NCBI GenBank assembly: GCA_945888625.1
Contig: CAMDAH010000001.1
Span: forward strand, 62,001-126,000
Origin: Chryseobacterium gleum
GTDB lineage: Bacteria; Bacteroidota; Bacteroidia; Flavobacteriales_D; Crocinitomicaceae
Reading direction: 5' to 3'
Length of the DNA stretch: 64,000 nucleotides
Shown here: piece after piece, positions 1 to 8,562 of the stretch
Numbering within the stretch: position 1 is the first letter of the stretch
How the letters are laid out: every line of letters begins with the position of its first letter
Notes under the pieces: model-generated
Told to the model about the DNA's origin: nothing
The model's input: the letters and a program-made list of their open reading frames with translations, nothing else
Databases searched by the model: none
Program-made: the position numbers and the translations under genes

Positions 1-1912
1 AGTTCATTGCAGGGTCATATTCTGAATTGGACTTATAACTTTTGGCAAGTTCATAAAGTCCAGTCATGATGTATTTAGATGTTTTATAGTCGTTAATCAG
101 TGTGAGCAGGGTGTTTATTTTTAATTGTACTTGTCCATTATACCCATAGCTTTTGGCAAGATAGTAGGTCGCTCTATCAGAAAGAGGTGATTTAAGATTA
201 ATCGTTTCTTTATAAAATTGAATGGCAAGTGCGTTTTGTTTGCTCGCGTAGTACCCGTCAGCTAATTTGAGATTGGCGTCTATTTTTTTCGCTTTGTTTT
301 TTGGGTTTCCTTGCAGGTAAATTTGAAAGGCATCAAGCGCATCATTATTTTGTTTTTTATTCCAGTATGCATAGCCTAAATTGTAATAGGCATCAAGTTT
401 TTCCTCTAGGGAACTGGAGGCCGGAGAGGCAAGAAAAAGTTTGTATTCTTCAATGCTTTCTGTGTATTTTTCTAAGCGATAATACGCATCTGCTCGCCAA
501 TATTTTGATAGCGCCACTAATTGCGGATCAATGTTGTATTTAGTTACTAGCGTAAAGCTCGTAAGCGCCTCTGCATAGCGCATTTTTTGAAATAATTCTA
601 CGCTGTAATTGTAGGCAATTATTTGATAAATAGACTTAAGTTTAGTGTCTTTTGACGGCAGTTTATCTAAAGATTCTAGTGCTTTGACGTAGTTGCTAGT
701 ATTCGAGTAAACATTGACTAGGCATTGGTAAATATCATTTTTACGTGTTGATTCAGGGTATTTTTTTAAATAATTTTCAAATGCTTTAACCGATTCGTCA
801 TAGGGGTTGATGTCTACTTTAAATGATAAAATAGCAAAATTATACAATGCGTCTTCTTGTATTTTCGCATTTGACTTCATTTCTGAAGCCCTAAAGAAAG
901 CGCTTCTCGCCGGCAACAGTTTATTTAATTTTTGGTAAGCGTCTGCAAGTTGATACATGGCTGTCTGACCGAGCGAATCATCTATCCTCGCCACTCTGTC
1001 GAAGTATTTTATTGCTTTTTCATAATCATCAGTTCGGAACAGGGCATAAGCGATTTGATAATCGTCTACTCGAGTTGTTTTTGCCTTTTGATAGTATATT
1101 TCGAGGTATTTTGCCGCTTCTTTAAACTGGTTTAATTTGTAATAAGAATCCCCTAATAAGTGATAAACATTAGAAAGATCATTTAATGCTGCTGAATCGA
1201 GGACCTTGGGTGCATAGTCAATTACGAATTCATAACGTTCTTGTTTGTGTGCTATTTGAATAATGTAATAGGGTACTACCGAGCTGTAAGAAGGGTCTTT
1301 TTGGAGTTTTTCGAATCCCTCTAAAGCGATTTGAAGTGAGCCCTCTAAATAATTTAAGTGAGAAAAAAAGTAAAGACTTGGTGCTGCATAAGCTGACGTG
1401 CCGTCTTTCACATCCCTCAGGTTATTTAGCGCAGTTTTTCTTGCGCCCAATTGCATTGCAGCATAACCGCGTTTAAATAAAACTTCTTCCCGCTTATTTT
1501 TTTCCACATCATTAATAGGAATTTTTTCATACCATAGTAAAGCATTTTCAAAATCATCTTCTTGAAAGAAATAATTGCCAATTTTAACATAAATAGTTAC
1601 CTTATTTATATTTTCAGGATACCGATTAATGTATGCTTCTAATAAAGAAATAGCGTCATCATTGTACATTTCCAAGGCGGCTATTGCTTCATAATATCTT
1701 GCTTTTTCAACAAAGGGGTCGTTTTCGGAAAGGGTTGAATTAATGAACGTTCTGAAGGTTATGCGCGCAGCACTGAATTGTGTTTTGTCAAAAAGTTCTT
1801 CTGCTTGAAAATAAGCAGCTAGTGAACTTTCGTATTTAAGCGTGTTTTGTCCTATGACCTGGAAAGTCAACTTTGACAATATTAAAAAAGTTAATAAAAA
1901 GCTTGTTTTCAT
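1..1912 (-). CDS. TPR-repeat protein, secreted or periplasmic (partial, 3' end beyond window)
   Basis: This frame is open from an ATG at 1912 down to base 1, so at least 637 residues are coded and the C-terminus is missing. The first 21 residues form a typical signal peptide: Lys near the start, a Leu/Ile/Phe-rich core, and a likely cleavage site before QNTLKYE. The rest is a continuous string of degenerate tetratricopeptide repeats, recognisable by recurring A-x-x-x-Y/F pairs and pieces such as FQEDDFENALLWYEKI and LGDSYYKLNQFKEAAKYLE. Long secreted TPR proteins of this kind are common in Flavobacteriia and are thought to be protein-interaction scaffolds at the outer membrane. No enzymatic domain was seen, and a specific role cannot be named. 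It diverges from the ftsE-like gene. A TAAATTTG motif lies 6 bases before the ATG. Confidence 0.85.
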   Translation of the reverse strand, partial: MKTSFLLTFLILSKLTFQVIGQNTLKYESSLAAYFQAEELFDKTQFSAARITFRTFINSTLSENDPFVEKARYYEAIAALEMYNDDAISLLEAYINRYPENINKVTIYVKIGNYFFQEDDFENALLWYEKIPINDVEKNKREEVLFKRGYAAMQLGARKTALNNLRDVKDGTSAYAAPSLYFFSHLNYLEGSLQIALEGFEKLQKDPSYSSVVPYYIIQIAHKQERYEFVIDYAPKVLDSAALNDLSNVYHLLGDSYYKLNQFKEAAKYLEIYYQKAKTTRVDDYQIAYALFRTDDYEKAIKYFDRVARIDDSLGQTAMYQLADAYQKLNKLLPARSAFFRASEMKSNAKIQEDALYNFAILSFKVDINPYDESVKAFENYLKKYPESTRKNDIYQCLVNVYSNTSNYVKALESLDKLPSKDTKLKSIYQIIAYNYSVELFQKMRYAEALTSFTLVTKYNIDPQLVALSKYWRADAYYRLEKYTESIEEYKLFLASPASSSLEEKLDAYYNLGYAYWNKKQNNDALDAFQIYLQGNPKNKAKKIDANLKLADGYYASKQNALAIQFYKETINLKSPLSDRATYYLAKSYGYNGQVQLKINTLLTLINDYKTSKYIMTGLYELAKSYKSNSEYDPAMN

Positions 1913-1918
1913 CAGGTA

Positions 1919-1926
1919 CAAATTTA
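1919..1926 (-). promoter_or_regulatory. Candidate -7 element (TAAATTTG) for the TPR gene
   Basis: On the minus strand the octamer TAAATTTG matches the Bacteroidota -7 consensus TAnnTTTG exactly. It ends only 6 bases before the ATG at 1912, so a transcript starting at the usual distance would have almost no leader. No clear TTG (-33) element sits at the expected spacing, so it is a candidate only. Confidence 0.35.
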
Positions 1927-2047
1927 CACGTCCAATCTACTGACCTCAGTTGAAAAACTAAAAGTTATGCACTTTGACGTGTTAAGATTTTATACTAAAA
2001 AGCGAAATAATACCGTTTTAGATACACAATTTTGTATAAAAAAATAC

Positions 2048-2719
2048 GTGTCAAAAGTTATCACCCTATCCAACGCAAAAATTTATCAGCAGGATCAACT
2101 GATTTTAGATAATGTCTGGCTTACCTTAGAAGAGGGCGAGTTTGCTTATTTAGTTGGTAAAACAGGAAGCGGAAAAAGTAGTTTACTTAAAACACTTTAT
2201 GCTGAAATTCCTATGAATGAAGGAGAGGGACTTGTTACCGAATTTAATTTGAGAAGGTTATCAAAAAAAGAAATTCCGTTTTTAAGGAGAAAAATAGGGA
2301 TTGTATTCCAAGATTTTCAATTGTTAATGGATCGAACGGTAATGCAAAACATGTATTTTGTATTAAAAGCAACGGGCTGGAAAGACAAGGAGAAAATACA
2401 CAATCGTTCACTTAGCGTTTTGCAGCTCGTAGGGGTAGAACAAAAAGCAAATGCTTTCCCTCATACCTTGTCGGGTGGTGAACAGCAGCGTGTTTCAATT
2501 GCACGGGCTTTGTTAAATAAACCTCAGCTAATTTTAGCAGATGAGCCAACAGGTAATTTAGATGCAGAAACTTCGGAAGAAATTATGCAATTAATGCTGG
2601 CGCTTTCAAAAGAGGAAAATACCGCGATTTTAATGGCGAGTCACGACCTTTCAATAATTGAAAAGTTCAAAAGTCGAATTATTAAAATTGAGGGTGGAGA
2701 ACTCAAGGAATCAGAGTAA
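2048..2719 (+). CDS. ftsE: FtsE-type cell division ABC transporter ATP-binding protein
   Basis: ABC ATPase of the FtsE/LolD group. The sequence shows Walker A (GKTGSGKSS), a Q-loop region (VFQDFQL), the signature LSGGEQQR, Walker B with D-loop (LILADEPTGNLD) and the H-loop (ASHDLS). FtsE works at the inner membrane with FtsX to control peptidoglycan hydrolases at the septum. An upstream ATG at 1967 would add 27 residues rich in Lys, Arg and Asn with no resemblance to the family. The GTG at 2048 (VSKVITLSNAK) gives 223 residues, the usual FtsE length, and places the first beta strand correctly, so I chose it. No ftsX lies next to it; split ftsE and ftsX are usual in Bacteroidota as far as I recall. 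The 3' end overlaps the convergent PhoH gene by 9 bases. LolD cannot be strictly excluded. Confidence 0.8.
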   Translation: MSKVITLSNAKIYQQDQLILDNVWLTLEEGEFAYLVGKTGSGKSSLLKTLYAEIPMNEGEGLVTEFNLRRLSKKEIPFLRRKIGIVFQDFQLLMDRTVMQNMYFVLKATGWKDKEKIHNRSLSVLQLVGVEQKANAFPHTLSGGEQQRVSIARALLNKPQLILADEPTGNLDAETSEEIMQLMLALSKEENTAILMASHDLSIIEKFKSRIIKIEGGELKESE

Positions 2720-4036
2720 TTCATTTGCAAGATTAGCTAGTTCAGATCGCTCACCTTTTTCCAGTTTTACATGAGAAAACAGCGCCTGTCCTTTTAGCCT
2801 GTCTATTAAATAGGCTAAACCATTACTATTTTCGTCTAGGTAGGGCGTATCTATTTGGTGAACGTCTCCTGTAAAAACAATTTTTGTGTTTTCCCCTGCA
2901 CGTGTGATTATGGTTTTAACCTCGTGCGGAGTAAGGTTTTGCGCCTCATCGACGATAAACATAATGTTGGATAAACTTCTGCCCCTAATAAAAGCTAAGG
3001 GTGTTATTATTATTTTTCCTGACGCTTGCATTTCTACAATTGCTTTGTGCTTTTTTTCATTTTCACCAAATTGAGACTTAATAAATTTCAAATTGTCCCA
3101 CAAGGGCTCCATGTATGGACTTATTTTGTCGTTGGCATCACCGGGTAAAAATCCAATGTCTTTGTTAGACAACGGAACGATAGGGCGGGCCAGGATAATT
3201 TGATTAAATACTTTGTCTTGTTCTAATGCTGCCGCTAGGGCGAGTAGCGTTTTTCCTGTTCCCGCCACTCCTTGAAGAGCAACTAATTTAATATTTTGAT
3301 TTTGTAGCGCGTGGAGTGCAAAAGCTTGCTCAGCATTTTTTGGTTTAATTCCGTAAACAAATTCTTTTTCAATTCGCTCAACCCGATCGTTGGTGTGATT
3401 GTAAAAAGCCAGCGAAGAAGACTTTCCATTTTTTAAGATATAGTAACCATTAGTTGTTTTTTTATCTTTTAAAATTTCGTTTTCCACAGCCCAACCTCGC
3501 GTAAAAATTTCCCGAATAATTTCTGTTTCAACACCCTCAATTGTAGAGGAACTTGTTATCGCAATGTCCTCAGCGGTTACTTTACCAGTTTCATAGTCTT
3601 CCGCTAAAACACCTAGCGCTTTTGATTTAATTCGAAGATTTATATCTTTTGTAACAAGAACAACTTCATTTTTTACATCTTGTTCTTTCAAAAATAAAGC
3701 TGCGTTGATTATTTTGTGATCGTTTTTACCTGATGAGTAAATTTTTTCAGCGTCGAGTGTTTTAGGATTAAATTCCATTACTATTTTAAAACCGCCCAAG
3801 TCACCGCCTAAAGGAATCCATTCTTGTAAATTTGCTCCGGTAGATAATTTATCAATGAAACGAATCACTTCTCGAGCTGAAAAGTTTTTTGTGTCGTTTC
3901 CTAACTTAAATTTATCCAACTCCTCCAACACGGTTATTGGAATCGCCACATTGTTGCCCTTAAAATTTATAATCGCTTGGTGATCGTGTAGTAAGACAGA
4001 TGTGTCTAGCAAAAATATTTTCTTTTTCTTTTTCAT
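2711..4036 (-). CDS. phoH: PIN-PhoH fusion ATPase (YlaK-like)
   Basis: Two-domain protein of 441 residues. The N-terminal part (about residues 7-150) is a PIN nuclease-like domain, with LLDTSVLLHD at the start, the conserved acidic residue in VLEELDKFK, and VTKDINLRIKS near its end. The C-terminal part (about 230-441) is a PhoH P-loop ATPase with Walker A GVAGTGKTLLAL and Walker B FIVDEAQNLTP. Proteins of this architecture are proposed RNA helicase/nuclease fusions. The length fits the family. The ATG at 4036 follows a short Lys-rich N-terminus. A TAGTTTTG motif lies about 70 bases upstream. The gene converges on ftsE and is transcribed alone. The exact RNA substrate is not known from sequence. 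Confidence 0.9.
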   Translation of the reverse strand: MKKKKKIFLLDTSVLLHDHQAIINFKGNNVAIPITVLEELDKFKLGNDTKNFSAREVIRFIDKLSTGANLQEWIPLGGDLGGFKIVMEFNPKTLDAEKIYSSGKNDHKIINAALFLKEQDVKNEVVLVTKDINLRIKSKALGVLAEDYETGKVTAEDIAITSSSTIEGVETEIIREIFTRGWAVENEILKDKKTTNGYYILKNGKSSSLAFYNHTNDRVERIEKEFVYGIKPKNAEQAFALHALQNQNIKLVALQGVAGTGKTLLALAAALEQDKVFNQIILARPIVPLSNKDIGFLPGDANDKISPYMEPLWDNLKFIKSQFGENEKKHKAIVEMQASGKIIITPLAFIRGRSLSNIMFIVDEAQNLTPHEVKTIITRAGENTKIVFTGDVHQIDTPYLDENSNGLAYLIDRLKGQALFSHVKLEKGERSELANLANELL

Positions 4037-4103
4037 TTTAATTCTTTGTGTGAAAGTAGTTTGTTTTTAAAGTCAATGAGGTTTCGGTTCTTGAACTTAT
4101 CTA

Positions 4104-4111
4104 CAAAACTA
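4104..4111 (-). promoter_or_regulatory. Candidate -7 element (TAGTTTTG) for phoH
   Basis: Exact match to TAnnTTTG on the minus strand, in the gap between phoH and the epimerase gene. It would give a leader of roughly 60 bases. No convincing TTG -33 box was found. Confidence 0.3.
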
Positions 4112-4131
4112 TGTTAGCAGTAACATTGTGT

Positions 4132-5022
4132 TTACATTGAATGTAAATGTTGTGTCGCGATTTCAATTGTATTATACTTAAAAACAAACCCTTGCGCTTT
4201 TATTTTTTTATTGGAAACAAAAATCCCACGAAGAAGAAGTTGGGCCATTTCACCAAAAACAAGAGAAAGTATCCAAGATGGTATATTAATAATAACACCC
4301 CATTTATTTTGCGCGTTTAAAAAGCTTTTTGCAAACGAAAGTGTGGTATCGTTAGCTGCAACGGCGTTAAAAACGCCCTCTAATCGCTTGTCTAAACAAA
4401 ACGCAATAAGCTCGCAAAGGTCATCTAGATGAATCCACGACAACAATTGTTTCCCCGTTCCAAAAACAGGTACGCAACGGATAAATAAAAGGGGCATTAG
4501 TTTTTTAATCATTCCGCCATCTTGCGTCAAAACAGGCGCTATTCGTAGTTTTACCACAGCACAACGGGGTAAAAATAAATCGCTTGCGCTTTCCCATTCC
4601 TTTACCATCGTCGATAAATAGTCCGTTCCAAAAGGACTACTTTCCTCTAGTGTATCTTTTCGGTCAAAACCATAACAATTAATACCTGAGGCGCCAATGT
4701 AAAAGTTTAAGTGGCTCATTTCCAACGTTTTTTCTGCTAAAAAACGGGTAGGACAAACCCTTGAGTCAATAAGCGCTTGTTTTCTTTTAACAGTCCATTT
4801 TTTTTCTGCGATACCTTCACCAATTAAATTAATAATTACCTGCACATCATGGAGTCTTGTAATATCGATTTTTTTTAGTTCGGGATTCCAAAAAACATCG
4901 TTTTTAAGCTTTGGACTTCTAGTTAAAACAAGCACATTGTGCCCTTTTTCGGAAAGAAATTTATTGAGTGCTCTCCCAATTAAACCCGTTCCGCCAACGA
5001 TTAAAATTGTTTTGTTATTCAT
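4132..5022 (-). CDS. TIGR01777-family NAD(P)-dependent epimerase (YfcH-like)
   Basis: Rossmann-fold protein of the extended SDR class. The nucleotide-binding turn VGGTGLIGRAL is at residues 9-19, and the family segments INLIGEGIAEKKW, SRVCPTRFL, ASGINCYG and LSWIHLDDLCELI can be read. This matches the TIGR01777/YfcH group, including the C-terminal hydrophobic region (about residues 240-296) usual for it. The substrate of this family is unknown; it is related to sugar-nucleotide epimerases but not shown to be one. Length 296 is normal. It diverges from the S41 protease gene, with candidate -7 elements for both in the 126-base gap. Confidence 0.85.
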   Translation of the reverse strand: MNNKTILIVGGTGLIGRALNKFLSEKGHNVLVLTRSPKLKNDVFWNPELKKIDITRLHDVQVIINLIGEGIAEKKWTVKRKQALIDSRVCPTRFLAEKTLEMSHLNFYIGASGINCYGFDRKDTLEESSPFGTDYLSTMVKEWESASDLFLPRCAVVKLRIAPVLTQDGGMIKKLMPLLFIRCVPVFGTGKQLLSWIHLDDLCELIAFCLDKRLEGVFNAVAANDTTLSFAKSFLNAQNKWGVIINIPSWILSLVFGEMAQLLLRGIFVSNKKIKAQGFVFKYNTIEIATQHLHSM

Positions 5023-5054
5023 TTTTTGCCGTGCTTAGTTGTAAGTGTAAAATA

Positions 5055-5062
5055 CAAATGTA
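5055..5062 (-). promoter_or_regulatory. Candidate -7 element (TACATTTG) for the epimerase gene
   Basis: Exact TAnnTTTG match on the minus strand, 32 bases before the ATG at 5022. It would give a leader of about 25 bases. No TTG at the ideal -33 position. Confidence 0.35.
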
Positions 5063-5127
5063 ACATTGCTTTGTTTTTATTGGTTTATTAAATTCAGCCG
5101 GTGTTTCTAAATTGTAGTGCACTTTTT

Positions 5128-5135
5128 TAACTTTG
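5128..5135 (+). promoter_or_regulatory. Candidate -7 element (TAACTTTG) for the S41 protease operon
   Basis: Exact TAnnTTTG match 13 bases before the GTG start at 5149. A TTG occurs upstream at a shorter spacing than the usual one. An AGGAG sequence at 5145-5149 could serve as a ribosome site if translation starts at the TTG at 5155. Confidence 0.35.
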
Positions 5136-5148
5136 TACAAAAACAGGA

Positions 5149-6624
5149 GTGAGTTTGAAGTTGTCAGTTTGTTTATTTGTTTATATATTTTCTGCATTTA
5201 GTGCGAGTTCTCAATATTGCAGGGGAATTTTTTTTAAGAGAGGTGTTAATGTTGTGGATGACAAGATTTGCAACGAACTGCTAATATTCGATTTACAGTA
5301 CATTAAGCAGAAATTAGAGGAAGTACATCCGTCCTTGGAACTCTATTGCAAAAAAAAGGATTTTGATTCTGCATATAATGCTACATTATTATTATTGAAT
5401 CAGCCGTATTCGCTTATTGATTTTTCTTTACTCGTTTCTGATTGGCTTTCCCTCTTGCAGGATTCACACACGTTTTTATCTCCCAAAAATTGGGATTTAT
5501 ATAGAACTAAGGGAAGGCATAATTATCCTTTTCGATTAACTGCTGTTGGAGACAAATTAATTGTCCATGAAAGCAGAAAAAACAAAATACCCATTGGTTC
5601 AGAATTAATTTCATTTAATAGCCTAACTATTCCTGAAGTACGGGCAATGTCTTTGAGAATGAGTCCAATTGAAGCGGGGGCATATGATGCTCAAAGTGAA
5701 TTTTCCGTTGCACAATTGGGGTATGTATTGAATAGTGTTTCTCAAACGCGAAGAAAAAGCATCTCTTATTGCTCATCCGGAAAGGATACTGTAACAGTTG
5801 TTTTTCGACCAGTCAGTTTTTTTCGTTCAAGATCAGTAAAGCAACTGAGGCCCTCGAAGATTTTACCCGAACTGACGATATCGGGAAAAACAGCTCACCT
5901 TGTTATTAAATCTTTTGCGCCAAAGTCTTTTTATAAGTTTAAGGTCAAACTTCGTAAAAAGTTTGAAGAAATAGCCATCAAAAACGTGGATAATTTAATT
6001 ATTGATTTAAGAAATAACTTTGGAGGATATGTTGGCCTGCAGGAATATCTAATGCAACTAATTTCGACCAACACAGCCCCATTTAAAGCTGAATATATTT
6101 ATAAACGGAGCTCTCACGACCGATTTTCTTCTTTAAGTATTCAGCAACGATGGCGTTTTAAACAATTGGCTAGCAGGCCATATTCAAGTGAAGCCCTTCG
6201 CAAGGAATTAGCTTTTTTTAATAGCCCCTATGGAACAGTTGATACGATATTAATAACCACATCACTCAGAAATAAATCGACAGAAGCGTATAATGGAAAA
6301 TGTACTTTGTTAATCAATGGTCTTTCTATGTCTGCCGCGGCAAATTTTGCCGCATGGTTCAAATCATCTAAGCGAGGTGAGTTGGTTGGTACGCCCTGCA
6401 TGGGTTCTTTGTCAGGAACTTTTGCTAACTCATCTACGATTTTACTTCCCCAAACTCAATTAACCGTTTCTATTTCTACTTTAAAAATAACTCCTCTATC
6501 GATGGATAAAATTGATTTTGGCTGCATTGTTCCTGATTATGTGATTCACGCCACTCAAAAACAAATCCAAAACAATATTGATCCATGCTTGGAATTTTTA
6601 AAAAACAGCCAAATTGAAAAGTAA
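5149..6624 (+). CDS. Secreted S41-family peptidase
   Basis: The N-terminus is a hydrophobic signal peptide (about residues 1-21, ending FSASSQ). The middle has a PDZ-like region (PIGSELISFNSLTIPEVR). The C-terminal half is an S41 tail-specific protease core: NLIIDLRNNFGGYVG, the nucleophile region LSMSAAANFAAWF, and ELVGTPCMGSLSG. The presumed catalytic Ser is in SMSAAAN; the usual downstream Lys of C-terminal processing proteases is not obvious, so the catalytic set may be of the tricorn/CtpB-variant type. The start is GTG at 5149, or the TTG at 5155 just after AGGAG. The 3' end overlaps the aminotransferase by 11 bases, so the three genes to 8508 look like one operon, though no pathway link to the protease is evident. 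Confidence 0.8.
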   Translation: MSLKLSVCLFVYIFSAFSASSQYCRGIFFKRGVNVVDDKICNELLIFDLQYIKQKLEEVHPSLELYCKKKDFDSAYNATLLLLNQPYSLIDFSLLVSDWLSLLQDSHTFLSPKNWDLYRTKGRHNYPFRLTAVGDKLIVHESRKNKIPIGSELISFNSLTIPEVRAMSLRMSPIEAGAYDAQSEFSVAQLGYVLNSVSQTRRKSISYCSSGKDTVTVVFRPVSFFRSRSVKQLRPSKILPELTISGKTAHLVIKSFAPKSFYKFKVKLRKKFEEIAIKNVDNLIIDLRNNFGGYVGLQEYLMQLISTNTAPFKAEYIYKRSSHDRFSSLSIQQRWRFKQLASRPYSSEALRKELAFFNSPYGTVDTILITTSLRNKSTEAYNGKCTLLINGLSMSAAANFAAWFKSSKRGELVGTPCMGSLSGTFANSSTILLPQTQLTVSISTLKITPLSMDKIDFGCIVPDYVIHATQKQIQNNIDPCLEFLKNSQIEK

Positions 6625-7744
6625 ATTACCCTTCGTTTCAACAAGTATTTTCGCCAAAATGTCATTAATGGCAGCTGAAAACAAGGCAATAAATCTTGCC
6701 CAAGGATTTCCTAATTATCCAATTGACACACAATTACAAAACTTAATAGGCGAACACAGCAAACTAGATGTCCACCAATATGCCCCAATGCAAGGCAATG
6801 TAATATTAAGGCAAGAAATAGCCCACCTTATAAACAAAAACAAAAAGTATAAAATAGATTCAAACGAGAATGTTTTAATAACGGCAGGCGCTACCCAAGG
6901 AATTTTTGCTACGATTCAAGCCTTGGTTTCTGCTGGGGAAGAAGTTATTATTTTAGACCCGAGTTACGACTGCTACGAAGTGCCAATTTTATTAGTTGGC
7001 GCAAGCCCAATTCATATTTCCCTGGACGAAAACTATAGGCCGGATTGGCAAAAAATAAATGACGGTGTTTCCTCAAAAACGAAGATGATAATTATCAATT
7101 CTCCTCATAATCCAAGTGGCGTTTTGTGGGAAGAGTCTGATATGCTTTTATTGGTAGAATTAGTAAAAAAATATCCAAAATTAATCGTGTTGTCTGATGA
7201 GGTTTACGAATTTATAACTTTTGAGAAGCGGCATATTTCCGCAGCTTATAATGAAATATTGCGCGAAAGGTCGGTTATTGTCTCTTCATTCGGAAAAACA
7301 TTTCATGTTACAGGATGGAAAGTCGGTTATCTGACGGCTCCAAAAGCGCTCCTCACGGAAATAATTAAAGTGCATCAGTATTTAGTTTTTTCTGTGAATA
7401 GTTTGGCGCAATCTGTATTAGCAGCGTATCTACCGCTGTCTAATATTGAACAATTGGGCCAATTTTACAAAGAAAAAAGGGACACGTTTCGAGAAGCACT
7501 AAGTGGTAGCAGGTTTACATTACTTCCTTGTGAAGGGGCTTATTTTCAATTAGCGTCATTTGCAGCAATAAGTAATAAATCTGACATCGATTTCTGCGAA
7601 GAATTAACCAAAAAATACGGCGTAGCGGCCATTCCAGTTTCTGCTTTCTATAATACTAAATTGGACCAGCAATTAGTACGATTTTGCTTTGCTAAAGACA
7701 ATGAAACGATATTAAAAGCCACGAAATTATTATGCGCGATTTAA
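6614..7744 (+). CDS. Methionine aminotransferase-like PLP enzyme (YbdL type)
   Basis: Fold type I aminotransferase of 376 residues. Recognisable pieces are INLAQGFPNYP near the N-terminus, the cofactor region SPHNPSGVLW, LSDEVYEF, and the Schiff-base lysine in SSFGKTFHVTGWKVGY. The overall pattern fits KAT/YbdL enzymes, which use methionine, glutamine and aromatic amino acids with 2-oxo acids. The start is a TTG at 6614; it aligns with the SKLPxVxTSIF N-terminus usual for this family, while the first ATG at 6659 would cut it off. It overlaps the omega-amidase gene by 13 bases. The pair aminotransferase + omega-amidase is the known route that transaminates glutamine and hydrolyses the 2-oxoglutaramate formed. 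Confidence 0.85.
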   Translation: MKSKLPFVSTSIFAKMSLMAAENKAINLAQGFPNYPIDTQLQNLIGEHSKLDVHQYAPMQGNVILRQEIAHLINKNKKYKIDSNENVLITAGATQGIFATIQALVSAGEEVIILDPSYDCYEVPILLVGASPIHISLDENYRPDWQKINDGVSSKTKMIIINSPHNPSGVLWEESDMLLLVELVKKYPKLIVLSDEVYEFITFEKRHISAAYNEILRERSVIVSSFGKTFHVTGWKVGYLTAPKALLTEIIKVHQYLVFSVNSLAQSVLAAYLPLSNIEQLGQFYKEKRDTFREALSGSRFTLLPCEGAYFQLASFAAISNKSDIDFCEELTKKYGVAAIPVSAFYNTKLDQQLVRFCFAKDNETILKATKLLCAI

Positions 7745-8508
7745 CAATTTCATTAATTCAAACCACTCAATTTTGGGAGGATAAAAGTAAAAACATCTCC
7801 AATGTTAGTGCTTTAATGAATGAAAGTTTCTCAACGGACTTAATTCTACTTCCCGAAATGTTTAATACATCTTTCAGCATGGATGCATTGAACCTAGCCG
7901 AATCGCCAGAGAATTCAATAAGTCTAAACCAATTGAAAATTTGGGCCAAACAAAAAAATGCGGCAATTTACACCTCCATGATGATTAAAGACGGCGAACA
8001 GTTTTTTAATAGAGGATTCTTTATTTATCCCAATGGAGAAATTTCCTATTACGACAAGAGAAATTTATTTGCTTTAGGTGGGGAAGGTGCTGTTTTCTCA
8101 CCGGGAAAAGAAGAAAAAATAGTGGATTATTTAGGGTGGAAGATTAACCTACAAGTATGTTTTGATTTAAGATTTCCCGCCTGTTCAGCAAACAAAATCG
8201 ACAAAGAAGGTAAGGCGAAGTATGATTTATTACTTTATGTGGCAAATTGGCCAGAAAAACGCATTGCTCACTGGGAGAAATTATTAGTTGCTCGAGCCAT
8301 TGAAAACCAAGCCTATGTGGCAGGATTAAATAGGGTAGGAGTGGATGGCAATGGCTTAAATTATAATGGCCAATCAGTGGTTAATGATTATAATGGCCTA
8401 CCCATTCTTTCCTTCGAAAAAAACGAGAATGCCGTAAGATCCACCACCCTGAGTGCAACATCTCTTCAGGCATTTAGACAGGAACTTCCTTTTTTGAACG
8501 ACTTTTAG
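7732..8508 (+). CDS. Omega-amidase, nitrilase superfamily (YafV type)
   Basis: Carbon-nitrogen hydrolase of 258 residues with the complete Glu-Lys-Cys triad of the nitrilase superfamily: Glu in LLPEMFNTSF, Lys in YDKRNLFALGGE and Cys in LQVCFDLRFP. The C-terminal RAIENQAYVAGLNRVG and SVVNDYNG segments fit omega-amidase/YafV, which hydrolyses 2-oxoglutaramate or 2-oxosuccinamate to the 2-oxo acid and ammonia. It overlaps the preceding transaminase gene by 13 bases, which supports coupled translation and a shared pathway (glutamine-dependent transamination, as in methionine salvage). Confidence 0.88.
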   Translation: MRDLTISLIQTTQFWEDKSKNISNVSALMNESFSTDLILLPEMFNTSFSMDALNLAESPENSISLNQLKIWAKQKNAAIYTSMMIKDGEQFFNRGFFIYPNGEISYYDKRNLFALGGEGAVFSPGKEEKIVDYLGWKINLQVCFDLRFPACSANKIDKEGKAKYDLLLYVANWPEKRIAHWEKLLVARAIENQAYVAGLNRVGVDGNGLNYNGQSVVNDYNGLPILSFEKNENAVRSTTLSATSLQAFRQELPFLNDF

Positions 8509-8528
8509 GAAAATAAGGAAATAAGCCC

Positions 8529-8536
8529 TAATTTTG
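8529..8536 (+). promoter_or_regulatory. Candidate -7 element (TAATTTTG) for the T9SS cargo gene
   Basis: Exact TAnnTTTG match 26 bases before the ATG at 8563, in the 54-base gap after the omega-amidase gene. The spacing fits a leader of about 20 bases. Confidence 0.4.
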
Positions 8537-8562
8537 AAAAACAAAAATCTCAAAACAACGAC

